From NCBI RefSeq assembly GCF_029962835.1, contig NC_080588.1, positions 45,305,001 through 45,369,000 of the forward strand: a stretch of DNA of 64,000 nucleotides. Reading direction: 5' to 3'. The notes below the pieces were generated by a model. That model ran no database searches. It was not told the origin of the DNA and saw nothing but the letters and a program-made list of their open reading frames with translations. Position numbers and translations under genes: made by a program. Below are positions 35,042 to 45,684 of the stretch, piece by piece. Origin of the DNA: Magnolia sinica (lineage: Eukaryota > Streptophyta > Magnoliopsida > Magnoliales > Magnoliaceae). How positions within the stretch are numbered: position 1 is the stretch's first letter; every line of letters begins with the position of its first letter.

Positions 35042-36817
35042 ATACAGGATCTGTCTCATTTTTGAACTCAAGCTTTAAAATGATCTTTCAAATGGTTGGA
35101 CGACTTGGATGCAACACATGCATCATGGTGGGTCCCATAGGGATAGATGGCGTGGAGAGGACACATACATTATTGGGGACCCACCGTCCAGTGGTATGGA
35201 CGGTGAGGCAAGAACGCATACATCATTAGGTGGGTCCCACCGTCCAGTGCTGTGGACGGTGCAGACAGAGCACATACACCATGGTGGTTTCCACCATCCA
35301 CAGCCGTGGACGGTGTGAGTAAAAGACATACATCAATGGTGGGTTCCACGTGGGGCCCACCATAACGTTTGTTTGTCATCCAATTTGTTGGCAAGGTCAC
35401 ACGGACCTGGATGAAAAGGAAAAACAAATTTCATATCAAATCCAAAACTTTTGTGATGCCCAGAAGGATCTCAATGGTAGACGTTCAATCCAAACTATTT
35501 CCTATGATGTGAGCCACCTGAGCTTCGTATATGGCTGATTTTTGGGAAGGGCCCATTGCCTTAAGGGGCCTATCATATGCATGGTGCTGATGTTCACACA
35601 CAGCACAGTGGGGCCCACTGCTGGGACTTAAGTCCCAGCCCGTCCACCTAAATGCAGCAGGCACTGCCTGCACCTTCTGGCAGCAGCAGTGTCTGCTACA
35701 TATATTTTTTTTATTTTTTTTGAAATCTTATTTTTTCATGCTTGGGGTCCGCATTGGAAGAATCCACCCCATCCACTGCTTCCCATAGCTCAAGACGAGC
35801 CAAACAAGCCCAATATTCAATATATTTTGAGGTACAACAACATCAAAGTGTATTTTAACGGTGAAAACCACTATTTCCTATGCTATGGCCTGCCAAAAAA
35901 CTGGATTAGCTTCATTTTTTGGCTCAATGCCTAAAATGAGGTAGGAAAGGGGATGGACAGCTTGGATTAAAAATATATATCAATGTGGGGCCTGCATGTG
36001 CGGTTCACCCAAAGTTTTTAAATCAAACTGACATTTTTAGTTTGCTTGTCAGTACACAACACCGTCGGTTCACACTTCACTTTGTAACCACGTCCAGCGT
36101 CCCTGGACGCTGGACGGTTTGCATACAACACATGTATAAGGTGGGCCTTGCTCAGGTGGGCCACCAAATGCATGGATGGTGTGAATAAGACATACACCAA
36201 GGTGGGGTCCATCCAAGTGGGCCACACGGCCACATCATCACAAACAAAAAAATATGAAAAAGAGAGAGGAAGAGAGAGAGAAAGAGAGAGGGACACGTGT
36301 GATGGAGGGCTCTGCCACTATGAGCCCTCCCTTGTATTCAATCATACATCAAGTGGGTCCCGATACATGTGGGCCCACCAAATCAAAGATCAACGGTGGA
36401 GATTCCTTCTCCACCAAAATGGAAGGTCTAGATGACCTTTATTTGTGCAAGGAACATAAACATCATGATGGGGTCCATGGAGAATAACCCCATCATGGAA
36501 TGATCATGAGAATCAAGGTGGGCCATCGGCCACACCTAGGGTCCAAAGTGAGATCCATACAATCAATCAGTAGGCCTCACTTGGCCCATCATAAAAATAT
36601 AAAAATCTAGGCCTATGAAGCACACACTGTTCAATCTTCTTGGTCCGATGGAATGCCAATCTCCTTGTGCTTCACTTTGATGGAGGGTGATGAGGTTTGA
36701 ATGGCTAGGATGATGGTTTTTGGGATAGGGAGTGGGCCACATATATCACACTTTTCTCTCACTTGGAAAAGCCATGGACGTCCACTCTTTTACTCTCTTT
36801 GTTGCTTGCAAATTGTG

Positions 36818-36872
<55 letters not shown>

Positions 36873-37316
36873 GATGGTTGTAAGAGAGAGGTGATGGATG
36901 TGAGGTGATGGTGTACTTGACAAGTATGGGTGTGTAAGAGAGAGGGTGAGAAAGAGTTGACTTTGGGGTTGCTTGACTTGAGGAGAAAGAAAGCATTGAT
37001 TGATTGATTGATTTGAGTGATTGATTGATGGGACATTTTGTAGAGATTCTCTTAGGATTGCAAACGCGCGGCATTTTCTTCGAAATAAATATCAGCCCAC
37101 ATCTCCCTACCAAGGTATCGAATCGGTATGCAAGATGCGGCGTTGGGCAACGGTGCGGTCGCAATGGTACAAGTCTCGAATTAAGTCAACTCAAATATAT
37201 AGGGTACGACTTAAGGTCACGTGCAAATGTCGATCATAGGTCACATGTTGTCAAAATTCGATGGGAAGGATTGCGGGAGTCGACGGAACAGTACAGACTA
37301 GGATACGAGTCTTACG
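35042..37316 (-). repeat. Family A 5' LTR, truncated
   Basis: Begins abruptly at ATACAGGATCTGTCTCATTT, matching 31965 onward in the 3' LTR, so ~330 bp of its downstream end and the primer site are deleted. It ends at 37316 beside the duplication CTCCT. It is nearly collinear with the partner LTR except for a replaced patch at about 35650-35705. Confidence 0.8.
36826..36869. repeat. (GA)n microsatellite
   Basis: GA run; the partner LTR has a much shorter GA run at 33775-33788, so the tract expanded or contracted after insertion. Confidence 0.9.
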
Positions 37317-37321
37317 CTCCT

Positions 37322-37904
37322 CATATGATTTTATAGAGTGTATAGTGCCCATTCAACCATGCATGATCATTTCTGCTGGAAAGGTGTTATACCATTGTAT
37401 GGGGCTATGTGAGTGTAACAATTTGATGTGTCTCTTCTTCATATCTTTTTGTAGGAGAAGATATTGCATCCTCCAACTCTACGGTGTCATCCCCATCCCT
37501 CTTTCCTTTTCATCAACCCCAAGTAAGCAACAAAGAGGTATGTTCATACCAGTCACATTCACTGTTTTGTGGAGATTGATCTCCACATTGAATCGGCATG
37601 ATGGTGAGAGATGGAGTAATTTCTAAACTAAAGTCATTGAAAAAATGAATCAGATAGAATGGCATGAACGGAGCACACCACGTAAGAACTTGTGGCATTA
37701 AAGAGTTATAGATTCAATTGGTAATAAAAAGATGGAGATTCGGTAGCCACCACTCAAAACTAAGCGCATTATTGCTTGGTACTGGTCAATGATCTACGGG
37801 CCGCACCATAATGTTTGTGTTTTATCCACACCGCCCATCCATATTTTCTACTCATTTTAGTGCATCATCTTGATTAATGTCTTAAATCTGTAAATCAACA
37901 TGCC
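37322..37904. other. Older host DNA with an exon-like segment
   Basis: Continues the DNA interrupted at 31626. Within it, 37455-37537 is bounded by an acceptor CTTTTTGTAG and a donor GAG|GTATGT and has a frame reading EDIASSNSTVSSPSLFPF, serine-rich and unidentified. Near 37798 a short GGGCCGCACCATAATGTTTG piece belongs to the family A-type repeat modules. Confidence 0.3.
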
Positions 37905-38588
37905 TATCGATGACAGTACAATGCCATCGAGCAGACTTCAATGCCATCGAAGTCCTGCTCGATGCCATTGTAAAAATCCAGAATTTATCGAGTTGGTTGC
38001 TGGACACTTTAGTTGTCCCGTTCGATGCCATCGAAGGTTGTTCAATGACATCGAAGGCCTGCTCGATGCCATCGGTAAAATTTGGGAAATCCATGATTTA
38101 TCATTGTAATGCTTTGATGTTTAGTTCGATGCCATCGAAGTGAGTTTGATGTTGTCAAAATGGGTTCAATACCATCGACGGTCTGTCGATGTCATCGAAG
38201 TTGCCATCGAACTATCGTGCAAAGTTGCGTAGAATTGCATATGTGCGGGATTCCTGTGGGATTTCTTTGTTATTTTGATTGTGATTCTCTTAGAGGTTAT
38301 AAATATTGGTGTAATTGGGATTAGGGTACACATCTAAGAGCTTTCTAATTTATTCATAGGGTTTTCAAGGGCTTGTAAAGGGAGATTCGAGGCTTGTTCG
38401 AATCAGGTATTCTCTCTCTCTCTCTTGTAATTTCTGCTTTCATAGTGATATATGTCACTTTGTACCATGGTTTTTTCCTGCAAGGGTTTTTCCATGTAAA
38501 ATTCGGAGTCTTTGTGATTGGGCTTGATTGTTTCTATTGGATTACTTTGCTTGGTTCATCTCTGTGTGCTTCCCCAATTCCCTCAACA
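37905..38588 (+). repeat. 5' LTR (at least its right part) of old copia element C0
   Basis: Ends CCCTCAACA just before a primer site (38591). It contains a palindrome cluster (37913-38215), a TATA box TATAAATA (38298-38305) and a CT run (38409-38428), consistent with U3-R-U5 order. The left end is not resolved: no TGTTG start matching the CAACA end was found upstream, so the start given is only where LTR-like structure begins. Confidence 0.55.
37913..38215. promoter_or_regulatory. Cluster of TTCGATGCCATCGAA palindromes
   Basis: About ten copies, most imperfect, of a 15-bp palindrome TTCGATG-C-CATCGAA (for example near 37950, 38019, 38050, 38124 and 38190) lie within 300 bp. They end about 80 bp before the TATA box. 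The clustering and dyad symmetry are seen directly; a role as protein-binding sites or RNA hairpins is inference. Confidence 0.7.
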
Positions 38589-38590
38589 AG

Positions 38591-38602
38591 TGGTATTAGA
38601 GA
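38591..38602 (+). promoter_or_regulatory. Primer binding site of C0
   Basis: TGGTATTAGAGA, two bases after the LTR end, is one change from the initiator-methionine-tRNA type site TGGTATCAGAGC. Confidence 0.6.
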
Positions 38603-38642
38603 AAATGTTGGGACATAGTTTGAATTCAAAAGTAGAGTATCA

Positions 38643-39430
38643 ATGACAGCTAATCCTAAGTTCGATGTTGAGAAGTATTACAGGAAAAATAACTTTGAAC
38701 TATGGAAGGTCAAGATGATTAGCCTATTAGTTTAGAAAGGATTGGATGATGCACTCCTTGAGAAGCGACCAGAATCTATGACTGATAATGAATGGAACAA
38801 AACTGGTAAGAAAGCAAGAAGCTCTATCCAATTGTGCCTAACATATGAGGTCCTCTAAAATGTCATGAGAGAGAAAACTGTAGCAAGTTTATGGGCAAAG
38901 TTAAAAGATATCTATGTGAAGAAATCTCTTAAAAATCGCTTATACTTGAAGCTTCAATTGTTCAACATGAAGATAGGGGAGGGAGGTGATGTTAAGACCC
39001 ACATAAGCAACTTTAATAAGATGATTTGTAAATTGATGAATGTTAAGAAAATGGTGAAAGATGAAGATCAGGCATGCATCCTGTTGAATTCCCTTCCGAC
39101 TTCGTATTAGTCATTCAAGGACTCATCGTGCACCGGTAGATCGACCCTTAGTGTTGATACCATTATCTTAGCTCTTCAAGGAAAGACGATGAAAAAGAAA
39201 AAACGATAACATGGGCACCTCTAGCGATGCATTGGTTACAAGGGGGTAAAATTCTTAGCGGGACAATGGATCTTCTCGATTGAGATCCAAATCCAAGGGC
39301 AATGGCAAGGGAAAGTTGAAGTGATAAAATTGTGGGATGATTGGGCACATGAAGAAGAATTGTACAAATCCTAAGGTAAGAAAAGAGAACTCAGAGGCTT
39401 CTTCCTGGGAAACCAACACTGTCAAATCTG
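38643..39430 (+). pseudogene. gag: C0 gag, Tork/Tnt1-like, broken
   Basis: From ATG 38643 the frame has FDVEKYYRKNNFELWKVKM, then a TAG within 'LLV*KGLDDAL', and further on KSLKNRLYLKLQLFNMKIGE and DEDQACILLNSLPTSY. These match capsid blocks of Tork/Tnt1-type copia gag. A zinc knuckle remains as CGMIGHMKKNC near 39332-39364; its first Cys is gone because of a TGATAA in place of the expected codons. Several further stops and shifts follow. Not functional. Confidence 0.75.
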
Positions 39431-39502
39431 ATCAAGGTACAAGTGGAAGTGACCTGTTATCAGTACCCATGGTCAGACACTTATACAATGATCATAGGGA
39501 TG

Positions 39503-39780
39503 AGTGGTTTTGGATAATGGGGATTCATATCACATGACTCCTCATCAGAGTTGGTTCACTAGTTAAGTGAATGCGATGGTGGTCAAGTATTAATGGGCAA
39601 TCATAATGCATGTAATGTGGTGGGTGTTGGAATAGTACGCATCAAGATGTTTGATGACATGGAGCATACCTTGACCAAGGTGAGACATGTTCCTGACATG
39701 AGGAAGAGCTTGGTATCTCTTGGAGTACTCAAGACGCTTGGGTGCAAGTTCACTAGTTTTGATCATGTCCTTAAAGTTTA
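39503..39780 (+). pseudogene. pol: C0 protease region, broken
   Basis: VLDNGDSYHMTPHQSWFTS (from about 39505) corresponds to the copia protease block normally reading LDSGAS.HMT; the catalytic DSG is changed to DNG. A TAA follows. The frame at 39593-39781 (…MRKSLVSLGVLKTLGCKF) is the usual region between protease and integrase. Confidence 0.7.
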
Positions 39781-40607
39781 AAAGGGGACACTCATTGTTA
39801 TGAAGACACAGAGGATTGGGAACCTTTATAAGTTTATTAGGAGCACTTCATTGGGTAGAGTTACAATGTCTGTAGCGGATTCCACGTCTGCACGTATGTG
39901 GCATGCACGTCTTGGCCACATGAGCGAGCGGGGCATGAAGGTACTTTCTGACCTTTTTTAATTCCAGTTTTTAAAAGTTTTGATTTAAGTATATGTGAAC
40001 ATTATATATATGGTAAGTAAACATCCAAGGTTATCTTTTAAATCTGGAAAACATGTATGTGTCACTCATGGTTTCCACTGGAGGTCGTCATGGTTTGTTA
40101 CATTCATTGACGACTACTCTAGGAAAGTATGGGTTTATTTTATGAAAAATAAATCCGATGCTTTCACCAACTTTAAGCAATGGAAGGCGATAATTGAAAA
40201 AAAGTCAGGGCAAAAGGTGAAGGTACTAAGGACTAGTAATGGTGGAGAATTTACTTCAAGTGAATTTAATCAATATTGTAAGGATGAAGGGATCGTGAGG
40301 CACAATATAGTGCGCCACACACCAAAGAAAAATAGTGTGGCTAAGAAGATTAATCGGACTCTCTTAGAGAGGGCCCGATACATGATTAGTGATGTTATGT
40401 TGGGAAAAGAATTGTGGACTAAGGCCGTTAATACGGCTTGGTACTTGGTTAATCGGTCCCCTTCTATAGCCATTGATTACAAAATTTTAGAGGAAGTATA
40501 GAGTGGTCAGCAAGTAGACTACTCGGGATTGCGTGTGTTTGCTTGTGAAGCTTACTCTTATGTACCATCAGTTGAATAAGATAAGCTAGACCAAATGACT
40601 AAGAAAT
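39781..40607 (+). pseudogene. pol: C0 integrase, interrupted by C1
   Basis: MWHARLGHMSERGMKVLSDL near 39895 is the HHCC zinc module start. The core at 39995-40501 includes FVTFIDDYSRKVWVYFMKN, LRTSNGGEFTSSEFNQYC and a region ending KKINRTLLERA. Two catalytic acidic residues are lost: the Asp of 'SDNGGEF' is Ser and the Glu of 'VAERMNR' is Lys. A stop at 40499 precedes SGLRVFACEAYSY. The frame is cut at 40607 inside KLDQMTKK by the C1 insertion and resumes at 50910 as IFVGYGSGVKGYR. Confidence 0.8.
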
Positions 40608-41794
40608 TGAAAAGGCCAAGCTATATGTCCTAGAGGGGGGGTGAATAGGACAATGCCAAATAAAAACTTATAACAGCGGAATAATAAAGAAAATGATAGC
40701 CAAATTAAATAATAATGCAGGAAAGAAAAACAACCTCAAAATTCAGATCTTGAGAGGTTGATACAAACGTTATTCTAAGGACAACCTTACACCAAAAACA
40801 GAGTTTATGGTAGGACAACCTTATTTCTAGAAAGGTCTTTGTATCAAGTCTCAAATCGAAGAGGAATACAAAAACAAATATGAACTGAATTGAAATAACT
40901 TGTAATTAAAGATGTATTGTTCTAGGGACAGCCATACACCATAAAAATGGCAGGGCAACCTTGCTGGAATAACTTTCAAAATGAAATTGAAAAACAAGCT
41001 TATAAAGGAATAGCAGAAAGTAAATTCTAAGCTATTACAACATTCTCACAAAGCTTGAAATAATTACAACATTCACCACCATACATACATCCCACAAAAA
41101 GAATAAAAACAATTAAAAGAATAAATCAATCAACCACAACTCAAAGGATTTATAGTGGTTCGCCTGTGTGTTCACCAACTGTTATCCAACAGCCACACAA
41201 AAAGCTACTCCACTCCTAATATCCTCACACAGGGATATTAGCGTTCACTAAAGATAGGTTTTCCCAGGTTCACCCAAAACCCTTACAATTGTGTCTTTGT
41301 ATGTGGGCTTACACAATTAAAAAACCCCCACTTCTGAGTTTTCCTGGCTCTCCTCAGATAACCAAAATAACAAGATTTTTCTGGCAAATCTTGAAAGAAA
41401 CCAAAATAATAGAAAGGAATTTACAATATGTAAAATACCTGAATATCTTCTTCGTTGTAGCAGCCCGGTAGAACCAAATCAAAGTAGATGATTGAATGTC
41501 CAAGTTCAATGTCCAATACTCGATTACAATGGTTCTAGTTCTAATTGATTTTAAATTAAACCAAACAGGGCTTGCCTTAATTGATTTTGATTCCAAAGAA
41601 AGGGAATAACAATTCCTCTTTTCAAATCAGATTGGAATAGCAGAAACAAAATCAATTAAAATAAAGCTAAGGAAAGAAGATATTAAATAAGCACACTTAG
41701 CTTAGATGGAGCACAAAATTATCTCTCAGAAGTTCGACGAAGATTGGCGTGAATACTTTAATTAAATCGATGATTTCTTCTGAGATTCGTGCAC

Positions 41795-41802
41795 TATTTA
41801 TA
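41795..41802 (-). promoter_or_regulatory. LTR TATA box (C1 3' LTR)
   Basis: Minus strand TATAAATA within CACCTATAAATAGTGCACG. Equivalent boxes lie at 49931-49938 (5' LTR) and 53526-53533 (C2). It is the likely transcription start signal of the family. Confidence 0.65.
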
Positions 41803-41817
41803 GGTGAGAAGATCAGG

Positions 41818-42185
41818 TCTTCGACTGGTCTAGAGTGCTCTTCGACTAGTCAAGCAAGAGCGATATTTGAAAGATTAGGCGGGATATACGTTGATCGTTC
41901 TACGATCGTCGTAGCCCTCCTACGATCGGTCGTAGGTCACCTACGATCGGTCGTAGGTCCCGCAAAAGTTCGGCTGACTTCGAGTCGTAGATTCTACGAC
42001 CGGTCGAAGATGCGTCGACACTGTTCCTACGATCGGTCGAACAGATTCCATGACTAGTCGAAGGCTAACAGATTTTATCCGTAATTTGTAACAAACTTAC
42101 GATCGATCCAGGAAATTCTTAGACGGGTCGAAGCAAGTCTAGGACTAGTCGAAGCAGACCTAAGACTGGTCGAAGAACAGACCAA
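41818..42185. promoter_or_regulatory. Palindrome cluster in C1 3' LTR (U3)
   Basis: About twelve short dyads such as TCTTCGACTGGTCTAGA, CCTACGATCGGTCGTAGG, CTACGACCGGTCGAAG and GACTAGTCGAAG share the core CGAYYRGTCG. They start about 15 bp from the TATA box on its upstream side (minus strand) and span about 370 bp. Dyad symmetry is seen directly; function is not known. Confidence 0.75.
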
Positions 42186-42501
42186 TCACATGTAAAATAA
42201 CATTCGACTTATGTATCCGAAATGACCTACTTCTAAGGTCATCCTATGGTCAAACAAACCTCAATCATGAAGTATGGACATTGAAACAAGAGACCATGAA
42301 AAATGAGCCTTGAAGTCTTGATGTAGACTAAACCTTGAAGTAGCTCAATCATGAAAGTGGCTTGAGTTTTAACTTGAGTCTTGAGTTCAGCTTGACTTTC
42401 AACTTGAGTCTTGAGTTCAGCTTGAGTCTTGCCTTGTACTTTCTTTTTCTTTTCAGCTTGAGTCTTGTGAGCAGTTCTTGCATTTAAGAGTCTTGTCTTG
42501 T

Positions 42502-42659
42502 GATCAGTTCTTTCATTCAAGATCCTGAGTCTTGTACTTGAGAGCTTTGCTTGATGTGAGCTTAGTTTGTCTTGTCTTGTGATCAGTTCTTTCATTCAAG
42601 ATCCTGAGTCTTGTACTTGAGAGCTTTGCTTGATGTGAGCTTAGTTTGTTCATGAAGTC
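42502..42659. repeat. 79-bp tandem duplication in C1 LTR
   Basis: The unit beginning GATCAGTTCTTTCATTCAAG occurs at 42502 and again at 42581. The 5' LTR has the same pair at 50635 and 50714, so the duplication predates insertion. The apparent repeated peptide in this stretch is a by-product. Confidence 0.9.
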
Positions 42660-42771
42660 ATGAATGTTGATCCTTGAGAGAGCTTCACTTAAGCAGGTTA
42701 AATAAAACATAACAGAGATTTTGGCACCACAAATTTGACAACAAACAGGGATATAAACTATAGCACTTACA

Positions 42772-42783
42772 ATCTCCCCCTTT
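42772..42783 (-). promoter_or_regulatory. Polypurine tract of C1
   Basis: Minus strand AAAGGGGGAGAT followed at once by the LTR start TGTAAGTGC. Confidence 0.85.
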
Positions 42784-43211
42784 GTCAAATTAGTGACAAA
42801 ACACATAACCAAACAAAAGTAAAACAACTGGTTAATACATGCAAATCAATAATCAATATTTAACATTCAACCAGTTTCAACATTCAACAAGATCAAACAT
42901 ATATTCTTCTTGATACCCCACTCCCCCTGAGTAACATAACCAATGCTACTCCTCTCACAATCACATTAACAACAAACCATTCTCCCCCTTTTTGTCACAA
43001 GATGACAAAGGAGAACTAAATAAAGGAATGAGAGGAAACATGAGGAGGAAATAGAGTATAGCAAAAGAGTCATAGAGATACTCAAGATAGCATCACAGAT
43101 ATCCAGCATAAATATTACATGAAAAACAAATATCCAGCATAGAATCCAACTCAAACTCAATCAAACAAGAGCAAAGTAATAAAGTTATTACATACCAAAA
43201 GTCTCATAGCA

Positions 43212-43749
43212 ACTAGTCAGAATTAGAACTTGAAGATGGAGCAGGAATAGAAGGATCAAGTTGGTGCATGCCTTTGTTCAAGTGCCTTAGGTATTTGCGC
43301 ATGTATTTGAATTGCAAATCATGAGCAACAGACATGTTCTCCAACTTAACATTAATATTCTCAACTTTATCTTCTAATGCACTCAGACGTGCATCAAATG
43401 AAGAACAAAATCTGGATCATTAGCAGAGTCAGAATCCAGTTCCTCAAAAATATCATCCATATTAATATCAACACCAGCTTCTTGAGGACCACCACCACCA
43501 CCACCACCTTGTTCAGGAAGCAGATCCAACTTCATCTTATTAATATTTGTATTGTTGAAGATCAGATGATGGATAGGTGCTTCATCAACAGGCATATCGA
43601 CTAACATATGAGTAGCCAATACAGTCATAAAGTATGCAAATGGAATGTCACTATGACCAGGATGGAGGCGAAACTGAAGAATGAAATGACAGATTAAGGA
43701 AGGTAAACAAATCTGAGTACCATTTGAGATAGCATAGATACCATTTGAA
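43212..43749 (-). pseudogene. C1 remnant of the post-pol extra ORF (C-terminal part)
   Basis: Only the last ~180 codons of the extra ORF seen in C2 remain. They include HMLVDMPVDEAPIHHLIFNN, a run of Gly from CCACCACC repeats, the acidic block INMDDIFEELDSDSANDPDF and a Ser-rich end at 43212. A deletion near 43749 joins GAGATAGCATAGATA directly to CCATTTGAAGTG, removing about 870 bp relative to C2 (55319-56190) with the whole N-terminal domain. A small indel near 43395 also shifts the frame. Confidence 0.7.
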
Positions 43750-43762
43750 GTGAAACCCGTGC

Positions 43763-43834
43763 TCCACGACTGGTCGTGGGTATCTACGACCGGTCGTAGT
43801 ACGACTGGTCGTGTATACTCACGACTGGTCGTAC
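43763..43834. promoter_or_regulatory. Internal palindrome cluster in C1
   Basis: Four dyads in 72 bp: CCACGACTGGTCGTGG, CTACGACCGGTCGTAG, TACGACTGGTCGTG and CACGACTGGTCGTA. They have the same core as the LTR cluster and lie between the end of pol and the extra ORF. Confidence 0.75.
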
Positions 43835-44089
43835 AAACCCCAAAAATTCAATTTTCTTGCAAATTTTACAAAAATAGGAATACAATCTAGCAAATATATA
43901 CAATATTATACAAGAAGGCATAAATTATCAATTTAAAATGCACATGCCAAGATCAAATTTCATCTTTTTGAACCTGCTTTTATCAAGAGGTTTTGTGAAA
44001 ATATCAGCACGTTGATTTTCAGTAGGAATATATTCTAGAGATATAACTTTTTCTTCTACTAATTCCCTTATATAATGAAATCTAATGTC

Positions 44090-45684
44090 AATATGCTTAG
44101 TACGAGAATGCTGTTATAAGTTTTATTTGAAATATTTATCGCACTGGAAAAATCACAATGTACTAACATAGAATACTCATTAATTCCATAATCACTTAGC
44201 ATTCGTTGCATCCAAACAAGCAGTGTACATGCATTACCACTCAGCTTCAGCTGTTGAAAGTGATATAGAATTTTGTTTCTTACTAAACCAGGAAACTAGA
44301 CAATTTCCAATAAAAAAACAACCACCACTGGTTGATTTTCTATCATCTAGATTACCAGCCCAGTCAGCATCCGAGTACCCAGCTAATTGAACATTGGTTT
44401 CATGAGGATACCAGAGACCAAGATTTACAGTACTTGCGACATATCTAATAATTCGCTTGACAGCAATCAAGTGAGATTCTTTTAGATCAGATTGATATCT
44501 TGCGCAAATACCAACACTTAGAGAAATATCAGGTCTACTAGCAGTTAGATATAACAAACTACCAATCATACTCCGATAAAGTTTTGAGTCAACATTTTTA
44601 CCATTAGAGTCTTTTGATAGTTTCAGGGTAGTACTCATAGGAGTATCGAAATTCTTGCCATTCTCAAATCCAAATCTCTTGATTAGATTCAAGGCATACT
44701 TAGATTGAGAAATGAATATTCCTTCAGATTGTTGCTTTACTTGCAATCCAAGGAAATAAGTCAATTCCCCAACCATGCTCATTTCGAACTGTGATTTCAT
44801 CAAATCTGCAAACTCAGTAGTCAAGTCAGTACAAGTTGATCCATAAATGATATCATCAACATAAATCTGTACCATTAAGATATGATCATTATGTTTTTTA
44901 ACAAACAGAGTTTTATCAACAGATCCCATTTGAAATTTATGACATAAAAGAAATTTTGTTAGTTTCTCATACCATGCCCTAGGTGCTTGTTTTAATCCAT
45001 AAAGTGCCTTTTTAAGCCGATATACATGATCAATATTTTTGGAATCTTCAAATCCCATTGGCTGTTCAACATAGACTTCTTCATGTAAATCGCCATTTAG
45101 AAAAGCACTTTTCACATCCATCTGATAGATCTTTATCTTTTTAAAACATGCAATGGATATAAATAGTCTGATAGATTCAAGACGTGCTACTGGCGCAAAG
45201 GTTTCATCGAAATCAATTCCTTCAATTTGAGTATAACCTTGTACCACCAGTCTAGCCTTGTTTCTCATTATATTTCCACATTCGTCAGACTTATTTTTGA
45301 AAATCCATTTTGTTCCGATGATGTGTTTATTTTTAGGTCTTGGTACGAGATACCAAACATCATTTCTTATGAATTGGTTGAGTTCATCTTGCATCGCAAC
45401 AATCCGGTTCTTCATTAGTAAGCGCTTCTTTTACGTTAGATGGTTCAATTTGGGATGTAAAACATACATAATTACATATATCCTCAAGTTGTCTACGGTG
45501 CGAACACCGGTGAGAGGGTTTCCAAGAATTTGTGTGGTTGGATGATCTTTAACGGTCCTTAATCAGAATCAGTTTGATTTGATGAAGTATCGGGTTTATC
45601 AATGATTAGTACTTCATCATTATCTGGAATTAGAAGTTGGTGTGTTTAAATGATCATCAATGACAACATTAATGGATTCTTGAA
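44090..45684 (-). pseudogene. pol: C1 reverse transcriptase / RNase H, broken
   Basis: The main open part, 45415-44234 (393 aa), holds [55 protein letters not shown] and the catalytic box [10 protein letters not shown]. RNase H follows with [18 protein letters not shown] and SLSTAEAE. It stops just after AEAEW, where an 11-base loss relative to C2 (AEAEYIAAGNACTQL) breaks the frame. The upstream end is also shifted between this part and integrase (near 45410-45430). Confidence 0.9.

Larger units (their letters stand above)
31632..37316 (-). mobile_element. Gypsy chromovirus-type deletion derivative, family A, 5.7 kb
   Basis: Outer ends are TGTCACGCCCC at 31632 and CGAGTCTTACG at 37316 (last base changed from A). 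A perfect duplication CTCCT flanks it at 31627-31631 and 37317-37321. On the minus strand the order is: 5' LTR (cut at 35042), an RNase H fragment, integrase C-terminus with chromodomain-like tail, polypurine tract, 3' LTR. Primer site, gag, protease, reverse transcriptase and the integrase core are missing. The RNase H and integrase features and the tail VQWDHHSVDEASWERKAEI fit the Tekay/Del branch. One insertion followed by internal deletions explains everything seen. Confidence 0.8.
40608..42771 (-). repeat. C1 3' LTR, 2164 bp
   Basis: Starts TGAAAAGGCCAAGCTATATG and ends CTATAGCACTTACA, next to the polypurine tract. Contains the TATA box, palindrome cluster and a 79-bp tandem duplication. 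Both C1 LTRs share the duplication, the C2 LTR lacks it. Confidence 0.9.

Noticed and set aside
42239..42827. Open frames with repeated KLSSHQAKLSSTRLRILNER
   Set aside because: They translate the 79-bp tandem duplication in the LTR and lack any start context or homologue.
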